Shown piece after piece: positions 1 to 11,450 of a stretch of DNA of 64,000 bases. The first letter of the stretch is position 1; every line of letters starts with the position of its first letter. The notes under the pieces are model-generated. The model saw only the letters and a list, made by a program, of their open reading frames with translations, was not told the DNA's origin and made no database searches. A program made the position numbers and the translations under genes. Source of the stretch: Eucalyptus grandis (Eukaryota; Streptophyta; Magnoliopsida; Myrtales; Myrtaceae); the NCBI RefSeq assembly GCF_016545825.1, contig NC_052619.1, positions 13,779,501 through 13,843,500 on the forward strand. The letters run 5' to 3'.

Positions 1-1
1 T

Positions 2-51
2 AACCTCAATACATCTTACTGACCAAAAAAAAAAAACCTCAATACATCTTA
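2..51 (+). mobile_element. Micro-retroposon (LINE-tail stub)
   Basis: A 17-bp sequence (AACCTCAATACATCTTA) occurs at 2-18 and again, identically, at 35-51. Between the copies lie only 16 nt, CTGACC followed by ten A. A perfect direct repeat plus an A-tail is the signature of target-primed reverse transcription. The GACC(A)n end matches the 3' end of the longer retroposon at 43346-44134. I infer an extreme 5' truncation in which only the tail was inserted. Confidence 0.6.
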
Positions 52-282
52 TTAAGACCAGCAAGCCAAGGTTAGGCTGGATGAACTCCAATCAAGGTTG
101 AACTAAATATAACTTGACTCTTGCATTTTATTCGTTCTTCTTGACTTATGCCTCAACTTGAATCTAATTATAAACATTTCGGCCATAAATTTACATTACC
201 AACACGTAAGCTTAACAATTTTAATTCTAGTAACTTTTCAATTTGGTTAGGTCACATTTCTTACACTTATATCCTAAAACAT

Positions 283-1275
283 GTGCAAAAACCACAAAAA
301 AAAACCCTAAATTATGTCTATTGTGACACATTTGTTTAAACTTTTTTCTATGATGTTAAAATTCTAAAGGTTATATCTATATAATACATTTACCCTACAT
401 TAAAGCTTTGTAAATTAGAATTGTTAAAAGGGAAAAAACTACAAAAAAAACCCCAAATTTTGTCCAAAGTGACAAATTTACCCCAAATTTTTTTTTTTGA
501 TATAAAAAACCCCGAAGTTTGCTAATTGTGACACAAATACCCCAAACTTTTTTTTGTGACACAAAAAACCCTAAACTTTCATTTGTGTGACACATTTACC
601 CTAAATCATAGGGGCATTTTGGTCTTTTTTCTTTTTTTCTTCTTATTCTTTCTTCCCTCCGCCGGCACCTAGTGAGGGCCGCCGGTGAGGGTCGCCCTTG
701 CTTGGGCTAGCTAGGGCCGCCCTTGCCTGGCGTTGGCGAGGGCGCCCTCGCTCGACATCAATGAGGGCACCCTCGCCTAACACCAGCTTCCCTCCACCGG
801 CTCCACCATGGCCGGCGGAGGGAAAATAGAAGAAGAAAAAATAAATAAAAAAATAAGACGAAAATGCCTTTAATAGGGTAAATGTGTTACAGTTTGTAAA
901 GTATGGGGTTTTTCATGTAAAAAAAAAGTTTGGGGTTGTCACTTTGGACAAAATTTAGGGTTTTTTTTATGGTCTTTTCCTTTGTTAAAAATATGCCTAT
1001 ACGAGTGTTAGAAAGTAAACAGTGTTAATATGGCACCCTTGCAACTTAAGTGAAATAAAAATAATCTTGTTTTAGCTAAATGATTATTTAATAGAATGTC
1101 GAAGGATGGCAAATATGTTACATATGTACAATTTGGTTTTTTTTTTAATGCTACAATAAAGTGTTTAGGTTAAATGTGTTACACTTGAAAAAAATTGAAA
1201 TCTTTAATGTCACATAAAAAGTTTATAGAAATGTGTTACAATAGGCATAATTTGGGTTTTTTGTGGCTTTTTTTC
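283..1275. mobile_element. Outer Mutator-like foldback element, interrupted
   Basis: Sequence at 283-420 (GTGCAAAAACCAC, then a CCCTAAATTATGTCTATTGTGACACATTT-like arm) reappears inverted at about 1160-1275. These two arms enclose a complete younger element at 430-981. Candidate 9-bp target duplications flank it (CTAAAACAT at 274-282, CTGAAATAT at 1276-1284; 7 of 9 match). No transposase ORF is visible. It looks like an old non-autonomous MULE that served as a landing site for later copies. Confidence 0.55.
430..981. mobile_element. Mutator-like foldback MITE, 552 bp, GC-rich core
   Basis: The element is flanked by a perfect 9-bp target duplication TTGTTAAAA (421-429 and 982-990), diagnostic of Mutator-type insertion. 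Its ends are inverted: GGGAAAAAAC on the left and GTCTTTTCCT on the right. The inversion continues inward through poly-A/T rich arms with the words CCCCAAATTTTG and GACAAATTTACC. The centre (about 658-825) is GC-rich and made of GAGGG/GCCCTCGCC-type words, bounded by CCTCCGCCGG and CCGGCGGAGG. It has no coding capacity, so it is non-autonomous. Confidence 0.85.
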
Positions 1276-1286
1276 CTGAAATATTA

Positions 1287-1795
1287 GGGTTAATATCTTG
1301 AAAAACTCCAAACTAGTATACATGTGACAAATTTACCAAAAATTATTTTTTTGACCACAAAAACCCCAAACATGTACACCTTTAACAAATTTACCCAAAA
1401 CTTATACGCTCGTGGCAAATTTACCCTATATTAGTTTCCGTTAAATTTTATTGTCATATTACTAAGTTGAATGACATGTGACAATTAACTAATTTACCAA
1501 TTTATTATTTTATTCTCCATCTGTTACATTTATACAATTTTTGTGATTTTTTGTGATATTAAACTAATTTAATAGATGGTATATTTGTCACAAATGTACC
1601 AGTTTAGGATTTTGGCAATTGAATAAATTAGTTTTGGATAAATTTGTCATAAGTATACCAGTTTTAGATATTTTATGGTCAGCTAGGGTAAAATTGTCAT
1701 AAGTGTACCGGTTTGTGGTTTTTCATAGTCAAAAAATTAGCTTTTTGTGAATTTGTCATATGTGTATTAGTTTTGGGTTTTTCGAGTATTAACCC
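1287..1795. mobile_element. Mutator-like foldback MITE, 509 bp
   Basis: The ends GGGTTAATATCTTG and the complement of CGAGTATTAACCC form a long terminal inverted repeat that continues through ACTAGTATACATGTGACAAATTT-like sequence. The flanking 9-mers GAAATATTA (1278-1286) and AAAATATCA (1796-1804) match at 7 of 9 positions and fit an aged 9-bp duplication. Unlike the neighbour at 430-981 there is no GC-rich core; the whole element is AT-rich. It abuts the right end of the outer element at 283-1275, so the three form a nested cluster. Confidence 0.7.
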
Positions 1796-1959
1796 AAAAT
1801 ATCAACCACTAGTTTATTCGATCTATTTATAAGCATAATTTTTTTACTTGATCCTTTCAAATTAATGATTACTATTTTGCAAACCATGTCATGTTATAAG
1901 GGACACGACAAATTAGGAGAAAATAAAACACATTCTACTATTAACATAAAATGGGATAA

Positions 1960-2250
1960 GAGTATTACTAATGTCATAACTTTTATATGATGTTTATTTA
2001 AGTGCCATAACTTTTTTTCCGACCGCTTAAGTGTCACAATTTCTAAAAAGTATTCACTTGAGTGCCATAACTTTTTGAAAATGTTCCCCCAAGTGCAAAA
2101 AAATTGATTTGGCATGGCACCCTTAGTGAATATTTTCAAAAAGTTATAATATCTAGGTGATTGATCAAAAAGTTACATAGTACTAAAGTGTTCAAGAGAA
2201 AAAGAGTCATAACACTCAAATGAAAGTCATACATAAGTTAATGCACTCAT
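1960..2250. repeat. AT-rich foldback repeat
   Basis: Repeated phrases of the type AAGTGCCATAACTTTTT occur at 1975-2080 in one orientation and their complements (AAAAAGTTATAAT, AAAAAGTTACATAG) at 2130-2190. I interpret this as a degenerate foldback element. Exact ends and target duplication were not resolved. No ORF of note. Confidence 0.4.
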
Positions 2251-2411
2251 ATGATTGAAAAAAAGAGAATCCCGATACTCAAGTAAGCACTGTACGAAAG
2301 TTATAACACTTGTGGTGTACGTTTCTTAAGAAAAGAGTATAATCGAATAATTACATATCTATATTACACTAATTTATTTCTTGGCTTTTTTTTTTAATCC
2401 CATTTGACACA

Positions 2412-2770
2412 GGGGTGCTCGAACTAGAAACCGCCTAGACCAAACTGGACCAATCAGTTTGGCCCAATTCTAGAGAGTGTCGGTCTAATTCCCGGTTTCT
2501 AAAAATGAAATCGAAGTCCAAACAGTTTGGTTCTCGATTCTAAGAGGGAATTGGACGGACTAAATATACTTTTTTATTTTGTTACTTCTTCAAAACAAAA
2601 GTAAAATATGAACTAAACATTATCTCAATCTAGTTTCAAGTAGTGAGTGAGAAAAAAATAGTGGAAAAAACTAAGTGATTGGTTCTATCGGATCGAAACT
2701 GATTTTGGATCCTAGGATCAACCGGTCCGATCTTGATTTCAATTTTTGGGAATCGGGAACTGATCATCTC
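2412..2770. repeat. Degenerate copy of the hAT-like repeat family
   Basis: This stretch begins AGGGGTGCTCGAACTAG. It contains the phrases GGTCTAATTCCCGG, AACCGGTCCGATC and GGGAATCGGGAACTG, which also occur in the well-delimited element at 50260-51140 and in 56665-57356. No intact right terminus is visible, so it is recorded as a decayed member. Confidence 0.5.
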
Positions 2771-2802
2771 TCATTTGATTATAGGCACTAACTCGTTGCA
2801 CT

Positions 2803-2847
2803 AACTCATGTACTACCTGTTCAAAAAAAAAAAAAAACTCATGTACT
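2803..2847 (+). mobile_element. Micro-retroposon (LINE-tail stub)
   Basis: The 13-mer AACTCATGTACTA is present at 2803-2815 and 2835-2847. Only CCTGTTC plus twelve A separates the copies. Same architecture as the stub at 2-51: target-site duplication, a few nucleotides, poly(A). Confidence 0.5.
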
Positions 2848-3131
2848 AATTTTGCTAGAGGTAGTAACCGTTGTACTTATATATCCCCACATTCACGTAC
2901 GACACCTCGTACTAATTCCTCTCACACATAGATAATATAGAAAAATTTTAAAAACGACAACGACAGGAAAATGCGACGTCATTCGTTCGGCATTTCCGAT
3001 ATCGCGGAGCCACCGAGGGCCGCACGAGCGAAGTCAAACCTTTGACTTTTCTACGATAAATTCCAGAGCTCGCGATCGCGACGCCACCCCGTGGGTCTCT
3101 CTTCGTCATCGTCATCGTCTTCTTGTTCGCA

Positions 3132-6100
3132 ATGCCTCGTCGCCGCCGGCCGCCGCCCTTCCTCCTCCTCCTCCTCCTCGGCCTCGCGGCGTTCGCCGTC
3201 GCGCGCGTCGCCTCGCACCAGGAGTCCGGCGAGTGGCGGTGCGAGTCCGACTCGGCGGAGATCCGGCTCCAGGCCGAGTTCAGGCCCGGGGTCGTCGCCG
3301 TCGACGGCCACCCCGGCGACTGGGACGCCGTCGACGGGTCCGAGTTCGCGCTCCTCCCGGCTCTCGACCCCGACGCCGATAAGGAGTTCAATGGCGGGAA
3401 GATGACCGTTAAGGTGCGCTTTCTGGATATGAATTTGGAAAGTCTTCATCGTATCTTCAAAACATTAAGAGCGTTTGATGCTGCGCAAAGTAATCAGGTG
3501 CGGCGAAATTGGAATTGTTGCAGGCTCTCCACGACGGCAAAGACGTGTTCTTCTTGTTGCAAGTGGATGGCGATTATGTGTACTCTCCAGGGTAAGCTCA
3601 AGTGCTGGAGCTTGCATTTAGAAATGGAACCGAAATCGACGAACTTGGATGGATTAAACTTGACATGCTCGACTGAATTAGCGGCTTCTGCGTAAAATGG
3701 TTAAGCATTCACTTTGATTGTTACATAGGCTCTGTGATGGTTTTGAGGGAGTGAAGTGTGCGGCTGGCGTAATCCTTAGTTTGACTGTCATGCTTAAACT
3801 TATAGTTTGCTCCATTCTTGTCGTTGCCGGTAGAGTTCTACGTATGTAGAGTTTGATCTAGATGAGTCATGTCGAGTTGAACTCACATTAGTCCTACTCG
3901 GTAAGTTGTATTATGCACATGATTCATTTCTGAACTGGATTACGTCTTTAGCCCCCCTTCTTAATCATTTAAGGGTGATGAAAGACGGCAAAAATGATGT
4001 CTCTTCCTTTTGTCTTTTCCTTTCTCTATGCAGCAACAGTAACAAATGCCCCTCAGTTGCTCTCATGTTCCAGATCGGTGAAAGTGCTACCTATCATGAT
4101 GTAATCTCTCGAATTTCTGTCGCTTTGTTCTTTTGTGTGTTTGCTTTTTTTGGCAGTCCACAGCATGTCAATGGAAGTTTTCGTTTCCTTCTAGTCTCAG
4201 AATAATATTTGTTATTGATAGATGGGCGGGTGTAAGGAAGGAAAAGACACTTGCACCAGCAAGACATGTAAAGGCCATGAAGTTGACATGATGCACTTTT
4301 CAATTGGAAATGCCATACCGGGAAGACTCTATGGTGGAAATCCTATTGATAATGCTGAAGGAAATGGTGGCGACAGGTGACACATCTCTTAGACCTTCCA
4401 GGAATTAGACTGAAGTTTGGTTTTAGGATACTTTCAAGTTCATGTAACTTGCTTGCTAAATTCCATATCTAACATTTAAGTTCCTGCAAACAGGTTTGGC
4501 CATTTGGTTGATCTTTATGCTTGGACCCCACACTGCAGATATCTGGATGGAACTGGGCCTTCAGGTATTTTCATGGTTGAAGAGATTCTTAATTCTTTTC
4601 CTTAGATATACAGTATCTTTATCAATTTCTTATGCTGAGGAGAGGTATCACTAACCATAAATGGGAAAAATGAGGATAAAGTGCCAAAGAAGGTGATGGC
4701 AAAGCATATGTCACACAGAAGTCATAAAGTGCATTCAAAATCAATTGTCACATTTTTCCAATATTCCCATCATAGTTGCTACATTGACAGTGGACAGATT
4801 ATCTGCAGATCTTGTGCTTATCCTCTTAACTGTATAATCAAAGATGGGTCTTCTTGTCTATCTAGTGCTTTCTCCAACTCTGCTTGATATCTGCATCTCT
4901 TCAAGTCAATTTCCATGTACCAAGGTCACAGGTCCTGATTTTGTACTTGAACTATGCCTGACTTGTACCTTCATATACCCTCTCTCATGATAAGATTTTT
5001 CCCTTATTAAGTTCCAGCTCTGTTGCTCTTTTAATTGCTGATTAGCTTTACCCAAGTCTATGTACCGGATTTATTATCTAAATTGCATAATAAATGACAG
5101 TTGTTACAAATCATATAAACTTGTGCACCATGCAATGCAAGGATATTGCCATCTATGACATTTCAATGCAATACTTTCTGTTCTAGATGGCAAGGAAACA
5201 TATAGACCTTTGATTACTCCTAGTTGGAAAAAACGTGTGATTTATCCCAGTCAGTGAACAGATTCGAGAAATCTAGCTGGCTCATTGAAAAGGCAATTGA
5301 TCATCTTAAGAAAACTACAGAATATAGTTTGTATGTTGAAGTAATGGAAAATCCTCACTTAATGCTCGTCATAAATAAATAGGTGCCTTGCTCTTGCAGG
5401 GAATCAGCCGCATGGCTATTTATTATATTTTTCTGATAAGCTGCTTATGATATAAATTGTCAAAATATAATTGATGATAAGGATGATGAATATCCCATGT
5501 CTGCCATGTGCTTGCCTGAAATGAAAGAGAATTTAGTTCTTCGAATTAGGCATGGGATGGCCTGATAGAAACTCTGTTTTCTTGACCCGTTGAACCTTGG
5601 TTCAACTGAGACAATTTTTCGGCTGGGTCCATTCAATAGTTTGTCTTGATAGTGTCTGATGCTGTTTTATAGAGTGAGATGTCAAATAGGGCTTGAAATC
5701 CTCCTTGTTTCATGGCTATTGCATACTTCTGAATTCCGCCCCTTCCTCCATGCAACCCTACCACCAGATAAGAGAGTGAGAGAGAGTTTAAACCCTGGAT
5801 GGAGAGATGGAGCACTAATGTTTTAAATGTCTGTCTGTCCACTTCAGGAAATGATTCCAGTGCGCAGAACAACTGGAGAGGTGCATGGTGGCACAGCAGC
5901 TTGTCTTTACAGTCTGGTACTTTATGCTTGCAATCCCATGAATATATAAGGTTACTTCGACATTTACCTATGCCTGTGCCTGACGTGCTTAATCCTGTGA
6001 GTTTGTCTGGTTTCTGCCTATTCATGTGTTTGGAATGCAAACGTGACTGTACATTTAGACAATAGGTTGCCCATGTCATAGCTCCTACTAAATGACTTCG

Positions 6101-7698
6101 TAATAATCCCACTTATATAACAAGCAAGGTATATAGGCATTTGAAGTTTCATGCTGCGGTCCTCTGTGACTTAGCTTCTGTTTTAATTAGCCAGCATGGA
6201 ATGCTGGCTAATTAAAACCTTTTAGCTTTTGTTCTTGGTGCTCTAGCAAGTGACCAATCCATAGTTAGTTTCATTGGTCCTGTTCCAAGCTGGCTAATTA
6301 AAACCTTTAGCTTTTGTTCTTGGTGCTCTAGCAAGTGACCAATCCATAGTTTCATTGGTCCTGTTCTGTATAATTGGAGCGGAGAACCCAACTGACTCCC
6401 AGTAGGTAAAGGTATTTTCAGGTGCCTGTAAGTCTTTGGCATAACTAGATTTCTCTATAACTCTACGGTAACATTTCAACATCTCACTAGCTTTTCACCT
6501 AGATGATAAAACTCTCAACTGTGCTTGTTTGATTTACCATTCAGTGAATGATTCTCACTCAATTTATTTACGATAATAAATGAGATACACATATGTTAGG
6601 TTTTGTCCAAGAAGACAGTCCATATGGATCAGATGGTGGAAAGGGCACATATTACTTTGAATTTTCAAGGCCTTTGAGAACAATGGATCGCCTTCAACAG
6701 GTATGGTAGCTTTCTTTAGTTTTGCCATACAGTCAGAGGATATAGGCCATGGTGCCATGTTCTACAAAAACGTGTTAAATCAGAAAGTCAGTCTTTCTTA
6801 TATCTACTGTGTTAAAGCAGATGAGCGGGATTAGATTATGTTAAAGTAGATGAGGGAAATTGGGTTGTCAGAGCAGGTCATCATCATTGTCATAGTGAAT
6901 TTGATAGCATTTTTTCTACTGCACGTTCCTTCTAATAAGCTGCTTAAGAAAACAAGACTTGGAATGAGCAGAACATAGTTTGCCTGTTTATGAAGTCAGT
7001 GCAATTGGCCGTGATGAATTTTGGTCAGGAATTGAATCAACTCACTTTACCTTTCTCGTGTCTTTTTGTCTTTGCATTGTTAGCTGTTGTATTTGGATGA
7101 ACTGTGACTGAGATACTTTGGTCTGGCTAGAGAAGGAAGATAGTCATCTCCAATGCGTTATGGTCTTCAATATCAGTCTCAGTCTGTGCATGGGTACATA
7201 ACAAATGGACGGAACTGTTTTTGGATTTGTTTTCCAGCAGTGTGTTTAGGCCAAATTTTAGATAGAAGGCAATCTTTTGGTGTCCTGCTGTCTTGGTTGT
7301 ATTGCACATTTATTGATTTGAAAGTTCCTCTCATGCAAATTATGAGAATCATGCAGCGAAAATAATTTTGAATGATTCTTGAAATGTGATGTCTGCAGGA
7401 TGTTCAGTTCACAATTGGCGAATCGAGCAAAGTATCAGCGGCATTCTGGTATCCTGTCGACGGGACTCCATGGCACGGATCGGGGCACTTCACAATTAAT
7501 TGTGACTGGGTTTCCTTGGATATTACTTCAGCAGGGTCACTGCTCACCAAGTCAACATCGACAAGTTCCTGGGACGTGGCAAGCATGTTCTCCTTGCTGT
7601 TCTCTGTGATCGCTTTGTGCCTGTCGATTTTTGCCATCTACCGCCTTTCGAGACCTAGAAGTTTCCAGTTTTCTCCCGTGGAAGTATCTATGGAATAA
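3132..7698 (+). CDS. Haem-binding (ethylbenzene dehydrogenase-type) membrane protein
   Basis: Eight exons joined by GT-AG introns: 3132-3413, 3524-3591, 4034-4100, 4222-4376, 4494-4564, 5848-5916, 6600-6700, 7399-7698. All phases fit and the product is 370 residues. Residues 1-30 form an Arg-rich start followed by a Leu-rich signal peptide. The body contains VKALHDGKDVFFLLQVDGD, a Cys-rich GGCKEGKDTCTSKTC segment, HLVDLYAWTPHCRYLDGTG and FTIGESSKVSAAFWYPVDG, which I recognise as the cytochrome c-552/DMSO reductase-like (ethylbenzene dehydrogenase gamma-type) haem-binding fold found in plants. A single hydrophobic helix near the C-terminus (FSLLFSVIALCLSIFAIYRL) precedes a short basic tail. 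The protein is therefore probably a type I secretory-pathway membrane protein with a lumenal or apoplastic haem domain. Its physiological redox partner is unknown. The start is the only in-frame ATG before the signal peptide. Confidence 0.88.
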
Positions 7699-8680
7699 TC
7701 ATCTGGGTAGTGTTGGCAATATCGTTTGCAAGTCAAGGTGGTCAATCCTTCCACAGAATCGAACAGCTTTGCTTCCATACCGAATTTTTGTGTCGACGTT
7801 TGATCTTCAGGTAGTATATTCAATGTTCACAATACAGACTGCGTCATGTATATGGTCATCTTGTTGATATGAAAGCATAATATCATTTGGCTTGGTTGAG
7901 ACTGTAGTTTTCGATTTATACTCTTTATATTTACAAAAAATGGTTATCTTCTTCTTCTTTTTTATTCGTTCTACTTTAACTCTCTTCTTTTTTCTCAAAC
8001 TTTTGCCCCATCTCTTTGTAGAGTCTAAAAAGAGTCTAAAAGTCGAACCCACACTTATTAAACATTGCCACTCCACTTAATTCCGTGTGCCTGGTGGTAA
8101 GACAAAGATTACATTTGATTGACTGGGAAAGTGTGAAACAAGAAATAGAGAGAATCATGCAATTTAATCGGGGAACTGATTACGAGAAATTAAATCCTGT
8201 ACAATGCAGCTTAAGAAGAAAACAACAGTCATTTACATTTTACATCATGGACGGACCTCCAAATCTTCACGTGTAAGAAAGTCGTGGGGATTCTTCAGTG
8301 AAGTCTAGAAATCATCGCAATCGCCGTTACAGACGCTTACTTCAAAGAAACTAAGAAAGTCGTCTGCATCATATTTAGAATCCACAGGATCAGAGTTCTT
8401 GGAGATGGTCTCCACTCCCGAACTTCCATTGCAGGCGGCATCGTATCCACAACCTCAAGATCGGAGTGCATGGAGATGGAGTCCACTCCCATATATTATA
8501 CGCTGCAGATGAGTCCTCCGGCGAAGTCAAACAACCGCGATGGCGTTGATCGAGTCTTCTTGTACAAATGGTACTAGCAAAATCTCAAAGAGCCGGACAC
8601 TTCACGATCATCAAGGACACAACGTCCTCCGCCGCGGCGCGAGAACCCCCATACCGTCTCGACCCAGTCCACCCGCCAGC
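7699..8680. other. 3' flank and MADS remnant region
   Basis: The first 400 bases look like 3' UTR and AT-rich spacer of the upstream gene. From about 8270 to 8570 there is moderately GC sequence with the near-repeated phrase GGAGATGG(T/A)(C/G)TCCACTCCC (about 8402 and 8471). On the minus strand this could be the decayed C-terminal part of the MADS pseudogene that follows. No intact ORF. Confidence 0.4.
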
Positions 8681-8864
8681 TCAGACCCATCGATGACCAT
8701 GGAGATAGTCGGAGATGATCTCTTCGTCCGAGGATTGCCAAATGTGCAGGGCTTTGCCGGAGGGGGAGAAGACAACGACGGCCCTTGCTCTTCTTCGAGT
8801 ACGTCACAAGCCGCGCAGCCGGGCCGGTGATCTTGGCGGTCTCTGTTCGCCAGCGCTTGACCAT
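8681..8864 (-). pseudogene. Type I MADS-box gene, internally deleted and frameshifted
   Basis: On the minus strand an ATG at 8864 opens MVKRWRTETAKITG followed by ARLVTYSKK, resembling the first half of a MADS domain (QVTFSKR region). A few bases later, in a different frame, 8681-8788 encodes AVVVFSPSGKALHIWQSSDE continuing EIISDYLHG and then a stop. That matches the second half of M-type (AGL62-like) MADS domains, where VFSPSGK precedes the hydrophobic strand and the helix. The segment that normally joins them (RRSGLFKKASELCTLCGAE-like) is missing and the frame is lost. A TATAAATA box on the minus strand (8995-9002) about 130 bp upstream of the ATG suggests the promoter survived. No functional DNA-binding domain can be made from this locus. 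Confidence 0.7.
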
Positions 8865-8994
8865 TAACTACGGAGTTTGCAAACATCTTTCGCAGGTTTC
8901 TTGGTTTTCTTGGAGAGAGAGAGGGGGAGTGGAAGAGGTTTGGAGAAAGTTCGGAGTTGCAGACGGGAGGGAAAGTAGCGGAACGGGCATATCT

Positions 8995-9002
8995 TATTTA
9001 TA
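8995..9002 (-). promoter_or_regulatory. TATA box of MADS pseudogene
   Basis: TATAAATA read on the minus strand, followed by a pyrimidine/purine-rich leader of roughly 100 nt and the ATG at 8864. Position fits a core promoter. Confidence 0.45.
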
Positions 9003-10264
9003 CGCGCCGAGGCATTGGAATATAATTATTATTTTTTCGACCTTTTACTTAACTTACGTAGAACGTCAAATTGAGCCTTCGAATTTCATTATTTGTGCTG
9101 ATTGAATGCTCCTCCTTTATCATTTGCTCCATTGATTTGTCCAATCGGTTCCTTTTATCTATGACACCCGATGCGACAACTATTAAAATAAGATTAGTTA
9201 AACAGATCACTATATTATAAAATTCAATTTTACATCAGATAAAAGGAAATAAAAAGAAGGAAAAAAATGCAGTGAAAGCTCTTCATTATAGGATTTTTTT
9301 TTTTTTCCTTTTACACTCTATACAAAAATTTAAAAATATAAATATATTTAAATAAAATGGATGACGAGCTATATTGTAATTCATTAAGGTTGATATTTAG
9401 GGTAATGAAAATAAAAATTTTGAAAATAAATGATACTATAAATATAAAATAATACCCGGTTCAAATATTTGCCCAAATTAATAAGAGATGACAATGCATA
9501 ATACTATGCCTTTTTCTCTTCTCATGATTCAGTGTACTACACTAGAAATCATCTAGCGAAGTATATGTAGGCAAAACCCACCTAGATTTTCTTAATATCA
9601 TGAACAAGTCAATTGATATTAAAAAAAGTGTAAAAAATAGCAAATATTACAAAAAAAATTAAATCATTTATATAACTTCTGTTACAGTCCCACAAATAAA
9701 TTGATACCGATTAATCATACATAGTTTATGTGCTATATTTTCCTCCAACCATAGTTAGTGGCAATTAAAATAAATTTCCCCCAATTGCTCTTCTAATTGG
9801 TGGGTTATAAGCTGTGGACATCATCAACACGTGAGATTAAATGCAACTGACGTTAATAACACTCCAAGAAACATTATAAGCCATTTCTTTTTAGCAAAAC
9901 ATTTATCAAAGATAATTGCATTCACATGATTCATTAGCGTTTAACTTTTTCAACATGTTCGATTTGGTATAGACATCAATTTGGTTCTTACGCAAGCACT
10001 ATTGTAATCACAAGGACTATAGTCGGACCAATTATAAAATCTGAATTCTATGTTTTGAACCCAATCGGAATTTGGCGCATAGATTAATAATATATTAGAA
10101 GCCCAAGAACAAGGACTTTTACAGTGCGTTGGATACCTCACTAGCTGTAGTTATCGACCAAGCACAAGAACAACTCAATCAATTGGCCCAAGTCACGACG
10201 CATCCATTATAATTACCTATAAATGAGAGGATTTGCGTTTCCCTCCCGTCAGAGGTGGATAAGA
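9003..10264. other. AT-rich intergenic region
   Basis: Long A/T-rich sequence with short poly-T and poly-A runs. I see no ORF with family resemblance, no delimited transposon and no RNA gene. Confidence 0.5.
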
Positions 10265-10273
10265 GAGAGATTT

Positions 10274-10899
10274 GGAGAAAAGTATTAAAAAAGTCATAAA
10301 CCTATTGCATTAGTACCAATTCAGTCATAAATTTTTCAATTGAACCAATTCAGTACTAAACATTTTAATAAATGTACCAATTCAGTCCATCCGGTCAATT
10401 TTAGCGTGTCGGTGCTAATGTGGACATCGGCCGGAGGCGGACCTGGCAATTTTTATAATTTTTTTTTATGATATTTTCGAATTTTTTTATTGATTTTTAT
10501 TAATTTTTTTTCTTTTTCCTTTTATTTTATGCGTTCTTCCTTACGATGGTGCGAGCGAGGCCAAGCGAGGGCCGCAACCCTCACCGGCGTCTGGCAAGGG
10601 CCGCGAGGCCCTCACCTCCGCCCTAGCGATAGCCGCCTTGGCCTCGCCCAAATCCGGGCAAAGCCTCCTCGCCGACAGCCCTAAGAGAGGCCAGGCACCA
10701 CCAGGAAGAATGCAGAAAATAAAAGGAAAAATAAAAAAATTAATAAAAATTCGAAAAAATAATAAAAAAATCATAAAAATTGCCACGTCACATGCCTACT
10801 AAAAATGGTCAGATAGATCGAATTTGTACAAATATTAAAAGGTTTAGGACTAAATTGGTACCGATACAATAGATTTAAGACTTTTTTGGTACTTTTCCC
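10274..10899. mobile_element. Mutator-like foldback MITE, 626 bp, GC-rich core
   Basis: A perfect 9-bp duplication GAGAGATTT flanks the element (10265-10273 and 10900-10908). The termini GGAGAAAAGTATTAAAAAAG and the complement of CTTTTTTGGTACTTTTCCC are inverted repeats. The inversion runs almost to the middle, including the AATTTTTATNATTTTTTT arms and CTTCCTTAC/GGAAGAATGC. The core (about 10545-10700) is GC-rich with GGCCGCAACCCTCACC and GGGCCGCGAGGCCCTCACC words. Non-autonomous; no transposase. Confidence 0.85.
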
Positions 10900-10908
10900 G
10901 AGAGATTT

Positions 10909-11450
10909 GCTTGTAAATTGGAAGAAAATTTTAAATGCTCTCGATGTTTATGAGCCTAGCAAATCTCGACCATTGAATATTGGACCCTACGTGAAAGCAT
11001 GTGATCCCAAAAAATTAGATCCACTGGACTCGCGTGCACCCAATAGCAAACATAGCTTTTTCCGAGAATACTTCCATGATTCTAGTAAACAGACCCCCTG
11101 AAATGAGTTGCTATGCTTCGGGACGTAGAACTTCCAAGAAATATGGCACTTGCAAGAGAGCTTACTACAAATTAATTCAAATAAATACTCTGAGACAACC
11201 TGTATGATTGGCCATTTTGACGGATGCCTTCATATCAAAGCGCTTTCCGCTAACAGAGCGGGCGACGATGACTGTCTAGGCAGATACTTCCCGGAGCTGA
11301 GTCAACATCGGCGAATGTATCGGGCCATGCATACAGCAAACAAATGGCAGCGACGACTAAGAGCTCTTGTGAACTGCGAATTGTGCAAAGATTGTCTAAT
11401 TGTGTACGTCAAACCGACGCATGCCCACAGTAATGCTCCCGGCACAGGAG
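10909..11450. other. 3' flank of PPR gene
   Basis: Unique-looking sequence of mixed composition downstream of the PPR stop codon, which probably includes its 3' UTR near 11300-11450. ORFs here are overlaps with the PPR gene in the wrong strand or lack recognisable domains. Confidence 0.4.
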
